From NCBI GenBank assembly GCA_003427395.1, contig BFEA01000953.1, positions 236,191 through 259,435 on the forward strand: DNA of 23,245 bases. Direction: 5' to 3'. Position 1 is the stretch's first letter. Each line of letters opens with the position of its first letter. The notes beneath the pieces were generated by a model, which saw only the letters and a program-made list of their open reading frames with translations, did no database searches and was not told where the DNA came from. Below, one piece after another: positions 1 to 8,420 of the stretch. A program made the translations under genes and the position numbers. This stretch comes from Chara braunii (taxonomy: Eukaryota; Streptophyta; Charophyceae; Charales; Characeae).

Positions 1-533
1 GACAGTCGTGCTCCCCGTGTTCCTCGTTCTTCCGAAGTGCCCTCACTGAGGGCAGTACTCCAAAAAGTGTATCCAACTGCAATCACGGCCAAAGCTTGTT
101 TTATATTTTGGGATGTACGGATTTGACATGGGCCCAAAATTTTGAAAACCTTCTGACGCTTCGACCCTGCCCCGAGCCAGCCTTTCACTTCTTGTGGCGA
201 CAAGTTATTTTGTTGCAAGGCTGAGGCCATGTACTGGTGGTTTAAGTATCGGATTCAAGTTGAGTCCGAGGGTAGAAGTGCAATTTGCCTTAGGGCTGAA
301 CTAAAAATCGAAGGTCTGAGCTTGGGCGCCAGAATGGCGGATAGCGCCGAGTATCGAAATCCGAAAATACCAGATGGAGGGATTTGAGAACGGACGCCAA
401 CTGCAGAGGGTGTCAACAGTGAGGAACCGGAGATCAGGGATTAAAAAAAAAAAAAATAGCAGCCAGGCGGGTGGTAACCCTCGGACTAGGGATCGTGCCG
501 TGGCTGAGTCCGTAACAAGGGCGGTTTCCCGAA
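1..533. other. Unique-looking non-coding stretch
   Basis: I see no gene here. Open frames overlapping it have no recognisable domain and overlap one another on both strands, which suggests chance. A run of 13-14 A lies near 441-455. The phrase TCGAAGGTCTGA occurs near 308 and again near 660, a short direct repeat. No promoter or RNA gene could be supported. Confidence 0.5.
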
Positions 534-614
534 GCCAAGAATCGTCGCACGATTTCGCGCCTGCATTCGAAGTGCAATGCCCATGCACTGCAAAATCGTG
601 CGGTGATCCTTGGC
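534..614. repeat. Long near-perfect foldback hairpin (81 nt)
   Basis: The arms at 534-555 and 593-614 pair over 22 positions with one A-C mismatch and two G-U type wobbles. The 37-nt loop contains a second hairpin, AGTGCA (571-576) with TGCACT (584-589). As RNA this would be a stem of precursor-microRNA size; as DNA it could be a tiny foldback element or cruciform. Both strands could form it, so strand cannot be set. No flanking target-site duplication is obvious. The pairing is directly visible; any function is inference. Confidence 0.8.
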
Positions 615-630
615 AAACAGGAAGAAAAAA

Positions 631-679
631 GGGCGATCTCAAGCCCTCGATCTTGCAGGTCGAAGGTCTGAAATCGCCC
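631..679. repeat. Inverted repeat GGGCGAT/ATCGCCC
   Basis: Perfect 7-bp arms at 631-637 and 673-679 enclose 35 nt. It starts 17 bases after the long hairpin at 534-614. The short arms and long loop make it weak alone; it is listed because of its position next to the stronger structure. Confidence 0.45.
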
Positions 680-881
680 CTTAATTTTGATCGTCACGGG
701 GTCGGTAGGCCCTCCGCGAATTTTCCAGCGGCAAGCGGTGGTCTCACCGACCCCCGTCGTGCCCAAGGCCCGCCGTCCACCGTTTTTCAATTTTTTTGGG
801 AGGGTGCCGCGGAGAGCGCCCGGGGCCCCCCCGAGCCTCCTGCCCGGCCGGACACCCGGGTGCTCGGGAAAACAGCCAAGG

Positions 882-901
882 TTTTTTTTTTTTTTTTTTT
901 T
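882..901. repeat. Poly-T tract (20 T)
   Basis: Twenty consecutive T follow a GC-rich stretch (about 800-870) with CCGG and CCCGGG motifs. It could be the A-tail of a retroposed copy inserted on the minus strand (body to the right), but I could not find a matching target-site duplication or a recognisable body. Confidence 0.7.
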
Positions 902-1267
902 CCCTGGGGCAATGAATGTTTCCGAATCCGGCATCGAAGCCGCACTAGCACGAGTTTGGTTTGATTGCTCTACCAGTACGACACGATGTGACGGGGAGGG
1001 GTGGCACCGTGTCACTCCATTTCGAAGTTTTTTTAAGGAATTTTGCTCTACCTGCAATGATTACAATCTGCCAATCTGGCATGAGTTTTTGGAGTACCCG
1101 TTGCTGGGCGTTGCTCCACATCACCAAATGTGGAGAATGAGAATGTATTTTCTGCCTGAACATGAGAAAATACAGCGCCATAGTATTTGTCTTTCGTGTA
1201 TGTGGTGACAACCGCCAAAGGCTAAGGAGTGGCCGAACACACATAAAGCCTGGACCCAAATGTGCAG
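902..1267. other. Non-coding stretch with no recognised feature
   Basis: Open frames here (for example one crossing the poly-T tract, and frames running into the microsatellite) give low-complexity or unrecognised peptides. I see no repeat, RNA or regulatory site. Confidence 0.5.
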
Positions 1268-1289
1268 ACACACACACACACACACACAG

Positions 1290-1316
<27 letters not shown>
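1268..1316. repeat. Compound microsatellite (AC)n-(TA)n
   Basis: An AC run (1268-1288) is followed directly by a TA run (1290-1316). Such joined dinucleotide tracts are typical of eukaryotic nuclear DNA. The predicted peptides rich in Tyr-Ile or Thr-His at this position are translations of the microsatellite, not proteins. Confidence 0.95.
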
Positions 1317-1320
<4 letters not shown>

Positions 1321-1660
1321 GAGAGAGTGAGAGAAGACAGCCCGATCAGACTTACATACTCGTCGACGACCACAAAAGACCGACCCCCAATATTGAACAT
1401 AAACGCACACACATGACCACTTACTGTTAGACACTATGGTCGTACATGCATTCAACGAAACTGCACAAACATTGTGGACATGGGTTACAACAGCATGCGC
1501 AACTCATCTGACATAAGCAAAAGTTTCATACGGTTGGGAACTGGGGGCCAAACGTTTTACGTGTAGAAGCAAATTCTCCAAATTTATGACCAACCATATC
1601 TTACCACAAAAACATGCAATTTTGCAGGACCGGCCCACAGTACAGAAGCGCCACGCACTC
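1317..1660. other. Non-coding stretch between microsatellites
   Basis: Mixed-composition sequence with no supported gene, RNA or repeat. Confidence 0.5.
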
Positions 1661-1682
1661 ACACACACACACACACACACAC
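1661..1682. repeat. (AC)n microsatellite
   Basis: About eleven AC units, the second AC tract within 400 bp. Confidence 0.95.
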
Positions 1683-1720
1683 TCGACAATCGATCATGTA
1701 TCGAAATGCGAGTCAACAAC

Positions 1721-1800
1721 CATGTTGGAAACTTGTTCGGAAAAAGTTGGAGACCTGTAGAAAACCATGTTGGAGTCGTTGAGAAAAAGTTGATAATGTT
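1721..1800. repeat. Imperfect ~46-bp direct repeat
   Basis: The phrase CCATGTTGGA begins near 1721 and again near 1767. Each is followed by a related stretch ending in GAAAAAGTTG. Two diverged copies are visible. Confidence 0.55.
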
Positions 1801-1948
1801 GAGAAGTAGTGGAACGTACCTGAAGACCCGCTTTCAACAGTTGGTCATAGCCCTTGTGGCCTGAATAAGTTAGACATGAAAATGAAAATTTGTTGGAATT
1901 CGACGGTAATTTTTCTGCTGAGAGTCTCAGGACAGACGAGAAATACAA

Positions 1949-2193
1949 AGATGAATATTGACATTAAAGCGGGAACATCGTAAAAGGCAAAGCAGGAAGA
2001 ATTTTGGGTGTCGAGTGTCCAATTTGAGGAGGACTTGGATGCAAATGATAACATGACGATTGAGTTTTCAAGTGTTCGGTTCGAGAGTAGTGAGGAAGAT
2101 TCTTATGCATCTTTAGTATGTGCTAAGAAAACGGGTGGAGACGAGAAAAATGTCATGAGGAAACCGTCGAGCTTAATGAGAGAAGAAGGATGA
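1949..2193 (+). pseudogene. Upstream duplicate of a decayed coding segment
   Basis: Positions 1949-2140 match 2239-2430 without gaps. The frame opens with an ATG at 1951 (Met-Asn-Ile-Asp-Ile), meets a TAA at 1981-1983, then stays open from 1984 to a TGA ending at 2193. Its acidic peptide includes DANDNMTIEF and EEDSYASLVCAKKTG, also present in the downstream copy. Downstream of 2140 the two copies diverge. The protein family is not recognised. The shared reading frame across two copies is the evidence for past coding; the internal stop says this copy is broken unless the first segment is not used. Confidence 0.55.
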
Positions 2194-2240
2194 AATGGGC
2201 AAATCATGAGAAAGATATGACCTGCCGACCTTCTATAAAG

Positions 2241-2894
2241 ATGAATATTGATATTGACGCGAGAACAACACAAGAGGCAAAGCAGGAAGAATTTTGGGTG
2301 CCGAGTGTCCAATTATAGGAGGACGTGGATGCAAATGATAACCTGACGATTGAGTTTTCAATCGTTCGGTTCGAGAATAGTGAGGAAGATTCATATGCAT
2401 CTTTAGTATGTGCTAAGAAAACGGGTAGAGAATTGAGTAAGGATAGAACTCATGATACTAGCCTTGACATTGATGTATCGCTCAAGGAAGAAGAACCAAG
2501 GGTAAAGGGGACATTAGTAAATCGAACCACGACAATGGAGATGGTGGCGGAGAATGAAGAATGTGAAGACTCGAAAGGCACTGGAGATACCCAAGACAAG
2601 TTAATAGAGGATTAAGATGAGAAAGATCTCCTCCGGGGTGGTAAAAACATCAAAATTTCACAAACATTTGAGGTCATGTACGTACCGGGGGTTAACTATG
2701 AGTTTGCTCAACTATTTAACATCATCGATACATCCAAAAACGTTGTTGAGAATTATCTCAAGGCAATGGCGAGCCAGAATCTGATAACTATGAAAGATAT
2801 TGAGGACTTCGGAATGTATCAATGCACATTGATAAGTGAATGCAATGTGATGAGTGTTGAAGGAGAATTAGTTCGAAATCGTTTAAGGTTTTAA
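2241..2894 (+). pseudogene. Decayed reading frame, unknown family, two in-frame stops
   Basis: One reading phase runs 218 codons from an ATG at 2241 to a TAA ending at 2894, interrupted by TAG (2316-2318) and TAA (2613-2615). The first third is acidic and shares QEEFWVPSVQ, DANDNLTIEF and EEDSYASLVCAKKTG with the copy at 1951-2193. The middle is charged and low in hydrophobics, with KEEEPRVKG and EDSKGTGDTQDK. The last third looks like a folded domain, with EVMYVPGVNYEFAQLFNI and VVENYLKAMASQ. I do not recognise the family. No signal peptide, membrane segment or catalytic motif is visible. An exon-intron gene is possible, but no splice arrangement removing both stops is evident. This is the strongest coding trace in the window. 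Confidence 0.5.
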
Positions 2895-3229
2895 AGATAA
2901 GAATTGACTCTCATCTGACCAAGAAGGTGATGAAAGGGTCGTAGTGGAAGTCAAGTTCATCGGAGATGCCGACTATCCCAGAAACACGTTAAACCACCAC
3001 TATCTCCGACTCTGTTTTTGTCGAACCTTAATTTCACTTCGCACCGAGTTTTGTCGAGTCTGGGTCCCATCATTATTTTTTTTCTTGTACTCACGAAAGT
3101 GACATCTGAAAAAGAACCAAGAAAATAAAATAAAGAAGAAAAAAAAAAAAATTCCCTTAGGTCGTGATAGCTATCAGATATATTCTCTAAGGAACTGTTG
3201 TGACTATGTTCTCAGTGAGGACGTATATC
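2895..3229. other. Non-coding stretch after the pseudogene
   Basis: AT-rich, with T-rich (about 3073-3085) and A-rich (about 3120-3151) segments. No gene or repeat recognised. Confidence 0.5.
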
Positions 3230-3325
3230 CCATGGAAAACAAATGAAGAGGGAAAAACAAATCCCCAATACTATCATTACGGTCCGATACAGGACGCTAA
3301 GGTACTGGTGCCGCTCGTGGATTCC

Positions 3326-3346
3326 GCCCTGCCCCACTGGCAGGGC
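3326..3346. repeat. Hairpin GCCCTGCC/GGCAGGGC, copy 1
   Basis: Perfect 8-bp GC-rich arms with a 5-nt loop (CCACT), directly upstream of a run of 24 A. On the minus strand the same arrangement is a T-run followed by a hairpin, so neither strand gives a standard terminator on both criteria. Confidence 0.75.
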
Positions 3347-3355
3347 ACGAACAGG

Positions 3356-3379
3356 AAAAAAAAAAAAAAAAAAAAAAAA
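3356..3379. repeat. Poly-A tract (24 A)
   Basis: Twenty-four consecutive A, 10 bases after the hairpin at 3326-3346. The second duplicate, at 3592-3612, lacks the tract, so the A-run was gained or lost after duplication. Confidence 0.85.
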
Positions 3380-3591
3380 CATGCATGTTCCACACATACT
3401 GCCCACATACATATGTCAAAGCACTGGTGTTACTTCCACCCCGGTGAGGGCCTTCCACAGACAAAATCAAATGAAGAGAAAGAAAACGAAAACAAAATTC
3501 CTTTGTCTGTGATCGGGGTCCGATACAGGACAATACAGTGACAGTGTGAGTAAGACATGAGCGAGGCAGTTACCTGCTTCGCGTGGAATCC

Positions 3592-3612
3592 GCCCTGCCT
3601 CACTGGCAGGGC
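3592..3612. repeat. Hairpin GCCCTGCC/GGCAGGGC, copy 2
   Basis: Same 8-bp perfect arms as copy 1, with loop TCACT (one change in the loop, none in the stem). The stem survived in both copies while much of the flanking sequence diverged. Confidence 0.75.
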
Positions 3613-3640
3613 TCGAGAAGGAATCCAGAACGACATACAC

Positions 3641-4713
3641 AAAAATTAAAATATTATACTTTCACGTTCAACACATGCTGGTCAGATACATTCCTCAAGG
3701 CACTAGTGTGACTTCCACCATCGTGAGAGTCTTCCCCGACCTGGCGGGATTCGGAACTCTTAGTTCTTCTTTTTTTTTTCTCTTTCATGAGGGTCCGTGG
3801 GATCCCAATCTTTTTTTTTCTTGTTTTCTGTCGACCCTACATCGAACTCCCGAACTTTGCGGTTGAGGTCATTTTCCCAAATGGGACTACAACTTGGAAA
3901 GGTAATGGTGGTTTAAGGAGATTTAAAAAACTGTCAGAACTTGAGAAGAGATTTCAAGTGAAGAGCTCCGTTAATGGCATGAGGAAATCCGAAGACAAGA
4001 ATACGGTCTGGACTAAAAATTGGGTCGCAGGATTACAGCTTGTGATCGGGACACGAGGCTGGAACATCAGTTTGTGTTTTTTTTTCTTATTGTTGTTCAT
4101 CCTTGTGTCTGTGCATGCTCGTACTTACCGTTGGTGGTGCGGTTGCTGCGACGTTAGCTTCGGCCCGTTATTTTTCGTAACTTATTGCCTCGTTACTTTT
4201 AACCTCTATGGTGGTTAGAGGAGCGAACGAGGTTCCTTAGTAGAGATATGGATCCATTCGAACCCATTATTTGTGAGATCTTTCCTTATAACCTCATCGA
4301 TTGGATGGAGAAGAAGGGGGAGGAGGACAAGGGCGCTCGAGAACGGTGAAGGTAAACCTCGAAAGTTCAAAAGTCGGATATTGAAAGAGGAAGGGACTTT
4401 AACATTTATTAAACTAATTAAATCGACTAAGCGTAAAAGCGGAAGTAGATTTTACTCCTACAAGTGGCAAGACAAACTTGAAAACCACTGAAGCCTGGCA
4501 ACGCTAGAGTGGTTGAGAGAACAATCCAGAGACAAAATGCGGAAAGCAAAAAACGATGGTGGAAAAAGTGGTAGGAAAAGGAAAAGAAAGAAAATTATAA
4601 GTGGAATAATTTTCTTAAGGTTAATCGGGCAGAGATTAGTCAGCTGATTAATTTTTCCCTTCTCTATAATCAGACGGTTTCAAACTCGGTGGCTCACCGA
4701 GGATGTTGAGAAA
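3641..4713. other. Non-coding stretch with T-rich tracts
   Basis: About 1 kb with T-rich patches near 3770, 3812 and 4080. Two plus-strand open frames (3787-4218 and 4273-4491) give peptides with no family signature. The first is helped open by T-runs that read as Phe, and a predicted hydrophobic segment there is partly made of these. I see no convincing gene. Confidence 0.45.
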
Positions 4714-4726
4714 GGGGGGGGGGGGG
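4714..4726. repeat. Poly-G tract (13 G)
   Basis: Thirteen consecutive G in otherwise mixed sequence. Runs of this length can form G-rich structures and are prone to sequencing error. Confidence 0.85.
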
Positions 4727-5033
4727 CTGTCGGGCAGCTCAAGCCTATCGCCACTCTTTACTTCCTTTGAAAACACTATAGTTGATAGTTTGACTTATCA
4801 TAAATGTCTGTATTCATAAGCATTTTTATCTCCCAAGTTGGGCCAGCGAGAGAAGGTTAACTAATGGCGAATAAGGCATGGAAAAAGATCCAGTTCTGAC
4901 GAGAATTTTTAAGAGTACGGACCAAGGATCGAGACTCACTAAAAATGGACAATGGTCAAGGAGGATTTTGAGAGGCGACCACAATATACTGGAGGCAGCG
5001 ATAAGTCGATGGAAATACAGATCAACCATGAGC
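4727..5033. other. Non-coding stretch, nothing recognised
   Basis: Open frames on both strands overlap here and none gives a recognisable product. Confidence 0.5.
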
Positions 5034-5192
5034 ACGTCGATGGACTGCTTTTTCCGCATGGGCCTTATTTTCCATGAGTGCAATGGCGGACTGCTTTTCC
5101 TGCGTGAGCCTTATCTTCGATAGGCGCATCGATGGACTGTGTTTCCGCATGGGCCTTATTTTCCATAAGCGTGTCGGTGAACTGCATTTCCA
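5034..5192. repeat. 46-bp tandem repeat, about 3.3 copies
   Basis: Units begin with GGACTG-like sequence at 5042, 5088, 5134 and about 5179 (spacing 46, 46, 45). The consensus contains CCGCATGGGCCTTATTTTCC. The middle copy is the most diverged. Confidence 0.85.
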
Positions 5193-5245
5193 AGGTCTGG
5201 AATTAGGCTGGAAAATCAAGTACGGTACTGGGCGTTTTCCCTTTT

Positions 5246-5470
5246 CCGACACTATGGTCCGCTTGGTGTCATAATTTTTCGGGGGCCAAATGGGCTCGAG
5301 ACTAGGCTTGGGCAGAGCCTCGATACCTGGGCGCTGCAAATCCCTCGACAACCGACACTATGACCTTTTTGGTGCCACGCATAACTTTTCAGGCCCAAAT
5401 GGGCTTGGGATTAGGTTCGGGTGCAACCTTCGTACCGGGGCGTTGCAAATCTCCCGACAACCGTCGACTT
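5246..5470. repeat. ~109-bp tandem repeat, two copies
   Basis: CACTATGGTCCGCTTGGTG near 5250 corresponds to CACTATGACCTTTTTGGTG near 5356. CCAAATGGGCT is repeated at 5286 and 5395 (109 bp apart), and GCAAATCYCYCGACAACCG follows in both. Some divergence and small indels. Confidence 0.8.
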
Positions 5471-5889
5471 TTCGAGGCACCGAAGTGCCGAGGCCCACGT
5501 CGTGTTAGGCCCAACAAACTTTATAAGCCCAACTGCTCCCGATGGATGGACACTTCGGACCTTCACACGTGCTGGCACACGAGGTGTGTTTGCCTTCAGA
5601 TGCACGGGGAGTGGAAGAAGACAGACCAAGGACGCACGTAACGGCGAACGGGGATGAATGCGCAATATTTGAAAGCACGATAATCATCCATGGAGGATAT
5701 GGAGTGCACGGCGACCTACGCACGGCAGCGGGGGTAAGCTTCTGAATCGCGCACGAAAAGGTGCACCGAAGGGGGATATTTTTTTACCTAATCAGCACAC
5801 GGGGAGACTAATTAGTCTTCCAATCACGTGTGGAAGTGGGGAGATATCCACGACACACGGTTACTGAAATGCACGAAATGGCCCGTGGA
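5471..5889. other. Non-coding stretch, nothing recognised
   Basis: CpG-containing mixed sequence. Open frames on both strands have no recognisable domains. Confidence 0.5.
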
Positions 5890-6210
5890 ATGCAGAATTT
5901 GGAGTATTTTTCGCGTTGGCCAACATATGGCGTAGTGGCAAAACTGGAACAAGCACCGAATCAGCGCGGCGATTGCTTCATGGTCAAAATGATTTTTCCT
6001 AATTTTTTAGTTATTTTTTCTGGAAAGACCACGAGCAAATCTACGGGATCTCAAATTCTCAGAGTCTTTGAGGCATCCTTTCGAGCGAAAAAAAACGCAA
6101 ACGTTCGAGTCCGTTTCCCGTTGGTCTATAAACGGCACTGTGGTAAAACAAGAATATGGAACGAATCGACGCAACGATTGTTTCACAGTCAAAATGATTT
6201 TTTCCTACGT

Positions 6211-6307
6211 TACCAGTCGTCCGATGGCCGGACGTCTCGGCCGGACGTCTCCCCCAACCGTCCGGTAGGGGGGTTGTCCGGGATCCCGGACAACCACTTT
6301 TTGGCAT

Positions 6308-6338
<31 letters not shown>

Positions 6339-6715
6339 ACAGTGTTGCGCATGCCATAGAGACCCCCCATAAAAAAATTCAGAATTTTCTAAGCATTTGG
6401 TGTAGGGTGCTATTTGGGGTGGGAAATTGGGGTACGAGGGGTTTTGGTGGGGATAGGAGGGTTATAGGTGGGGATTAGAAACTTTGAAGATTTTTATCTT
6501 TTTTTCTACTGGCTAAAATGAGCCAAAATTTTGGTGGCATACACCTTATGCAAGGTAGAAGCCACATTATGTTTTTCAAAAAAAAAACATGTTTTTTTTT
6601 TGTTTTTTTTTTTTTTTGCACTAGGTCGGACAACCCCTGTCTGGTCCGACGTCCGACCAGACGTCCGGTCGGACATCCCGGACGGTCAAGGGGGTCTCGG
6701 ACATCCGGTAAAACA
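6211..6715. mobile_element. Foldback (MITE-like) element inside the tandem array
   Basis: This ~0.5-kb block splits one array unit. Its left end (about 6211-6300) and right end (about 6618-6715) are built from the same motifs in opposite orientation: CCGGACGTCT, ACCGTCCGG and GTTGTCCG on the left; their complements AGACGTCCGG, CCGGACGGT and CGGACAAC on the right. The interior carries an A-run (6309-6333) and T-rich runs (about 6592-6617), themselves inverted. There is no coding capacity. A clean target-site duplication could not be set because the junctions fall in T-rich array sequence. I infer a non-autonomous foldback transposon; the superfamily is unknown. Confidence 0.6.
6309..6333. repeat. 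Poly-A tract (25 A)
   Basis: Lies directly inside the left arm of the foldback element and is mirrored by T-runs next to the right arm, so it is part of the element's inverted structure rather than a retrotransposon tail. Confidence 0.8.
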
Positions 6716-7250
6716 ACCTAGATTTTTTTAAATTTTTTTGTTATTTTTTATGGAAAGATCACAAGCAAATCTATGAGACCGTAAATTTTCAGGCTCTTGG
6801 ACGTATTTGTTGGAGCGGGAGAGATTGCAGGTGTTGGAGTACCTTTCCTGTTGGCTTACAAATGGCATAGTGGAAAAACTTAAACAAACACTGAATCGAC
6901 GTGGCGATTGTTTCATGGTCAAAACGATTTTCTCTAATTTTTCTGCTATTTTTCCTGCAACTATCACGAGAAAAGTTACATGACATTCGCAGACTCTTTG
7001 ACGAATGTTTTGGAGCGGGAAAAATCGAAGAAGTTGGAGTACGTTTCCCATTGGTCTACAAATGGAGTAGTGGAAAAACTAGAACAAGCACCGAATCGGC
7101 GCAGCGGTCGTTTCATGGTTAAAATGATTTTTTCTAATTTTGGTGTTATTTTTCCTGGAAAGATCACAACCTAATCTACCGATTCTCAAAGTTTTCGATT
7201 TTTTTATGAATGCTTCCGAGCGGGAAAAATCGCCAAAGTTGCCTTGTTGA

Positions 7251-7480
7251 AATTGCGGGGCTAGGCCGCTGTTCAGGCCTCCAAACCCGCCACTCCCCCA
7301 CTCCCGCGGCGTAATTTTCCGTGGCATATCCGACCGGGAAAATTCTGAAATGCCAAAAGTGCCCCCACCAGGCATAATACTACATCTTCAACCATCTTCC
7401 ATGATATTAAACTTCACCCTCAAGAAGTATGGCTTCGGAAATATGCTTTCATCAGGGACATACAGACTCTGAAAACGTCA
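7251..7480. other. Non-coding stretch, nothing recognised
   Basis: Short GC-rich patch followed by AT-rich sequence; no repeat or gene seen. Confidence 0.4.
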
Positions 7481-7700
7481 GCGAGACCAGAATCATATCT
7501 CAGTGAACTCGGCAATGAGGTAGCATACTGAGCTGCGTCTCAGAAAGGACTTAGCAAATAGAGTGGGGGCTCAGATAGCGAATTGAGCAGGAACTCGGTG
7601 AACTCAGCAGGCTGAGTCGGGGCCTCAAATTGACTCAGCAGGTTGGGATGAAGCAGGTTAAGTTGGGGCACAGCAGACTAAGTGGAGAGTTTGTGGACCC
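7481..7700. repeat. Degenerate CTGAGT/ACTCAGCAGG-type repeat cluster
   Basis: Variants of ACTCAGCAGG, CTGAGTCGG and related words recur about every 15-30 bases with no fixed period. It reads as an old, eroded minisatellite. Confidence 0.45.
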
Positions 7701-8160
7701 AACAAAGAGTCGGTGGCGGTTCTTGTTATTTCGGATCACAAGTCAGGTGTCAGGACCCGAGGTGACACTTGTTGGTTGGATAAGAGGAAGGACCAGTAGT
7801 CTAAGTGCAAAGATTGCGGACTCTTAAAAACTTTCTTTAATTAACAGAGATTCATTGGATAAACATTGACCTTTCATATTTTTCATTCTTACAACTTTTT
7901 ATCTGTTTTTGACACTTGAAGCAAGAATAGGGTAAACTGAAGGGGCGTCGTGTTTGAACCTCTCCGGCGTGTGACAGACGCTTGGTAGGACAGGGGTTCA
8001 AATACGAGGATTGGCGAACCACTTCACCCGGTTGACAATGTATGAGAGGGAGAACCAACTTACCCCTATGTGCCAACCCCTCTGGTACTCCGAGATTTCC
8101 CCACTGATCAACTTGCACAATTGAGTAGTTGCGCCAAGTGTGGATGTCTTGCGTCTCTTC
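7701..8160. other. Non-coding stretch, nothing recognised
   Basis: A GGTTCAAAT string near 7995 superficially recalls a tRNA T-arm, but there is no matching acceptor or anticodon structure. No gene is supported. Confidence 0.4.
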
Positions 8161-8169
8161 GGCTCCATG

Positions 8170-8255
8170 CCCCTGTTCGTCAGTGCGTCCCTTCGGACTC
8201 AAAGTTATCATTCTCGTGTGTGTCTCTTCCGACTCAAAGTTCCCCTTCACGGTCC
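8170..8255. repeat. Two-copy direct repeat (GACTCAAAGTT)
   Basis: GTCCCTTCGGACTCAAAGTT and GTCTCTTCCGACTCAAAGTT occur about 40-50 bp apart. Confidence 0.55.
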
Positions 8256-8345
8256 TGTGCACGCAAAGAGAGAGCAATCAGCACACCCTTTCAATGCACG
8301 ATGTCGTCTTTCACTGGTACGTTGTCAGAGGGCGCGGTGTCCCGG

Positions 8346-8420
8346 CCCTCCGCAGCGTAGTACCAGGCTCCCTGCTTGAGGACCTCCGCGGCGTTGTATC
8401 AGGTTTCCTATTTTGGAATC
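8346..8420. repeat. ~37-bp imperfect direct repeat
   Basis: CTCCGCAGCGTAGTACCAGG and CTCCGCGGCGTTGTATCAGG occur in tandem, each followed by a CT-rich end. Confidence 0.6.

Larger units (their letters stand above)
3241..3630. repeat. Diverged segmental duplication with conserved hairpins
   Basis: Segment one (about 3241-3355) and segment two (about 3469-3622) share, in order, AAATGAAGAG, GGTCCGATACAGGAC, and a GTGGAWTCCGCCCTGCC block. A related phrase, CACTGGTGTTACTTCCACC near 3422, recurs as CACTAGTGTGACTTCCACC near 3702. The copies have diverged by many indels, but both keep the hairpin described separately. Confidence 0.65.
5890..7250. repeat. 200-205-bp tandem array interrupted by an insertion
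   Basis: An anchor of the form GATTGYTTCAYGGTCAAAATG occurs at 5971, 6176, 6906 and 7106 (the last starts GGTCG). Spacings are 205, 730 and 200. Each unit also carries a CGTTGGTCTACAAATGG-like phrase, a GAACAAGCACCGAATC-like phrase and a TTTTTCCTGGAAAGATCAC-like phrase. The 730-bp gap equals one unit plus roughly 525 bp of unrelated sequence, described separately. Some units are open in frame and produce similar predicted peptides, but with stop codons and no family signature. Confidence 0.85.

Noticed and set aside
882-901. Tail of a minus-strand retroposon
   Set aside because: There is no target-site duplication and no known body to the right; a simple homopolymer cannot be excluded.
5830-6339. 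A 169-codon protein ending in poly-Lys
   Set aside because: The frame follows the 200-bp tandem repeat, enters the foldback element and ends in the A-run.
7980-8010. tRNA gene
   Set aside because: GGTTCAAAT resembles a T-loop, but acceptor, D and anticodon stems are missing.
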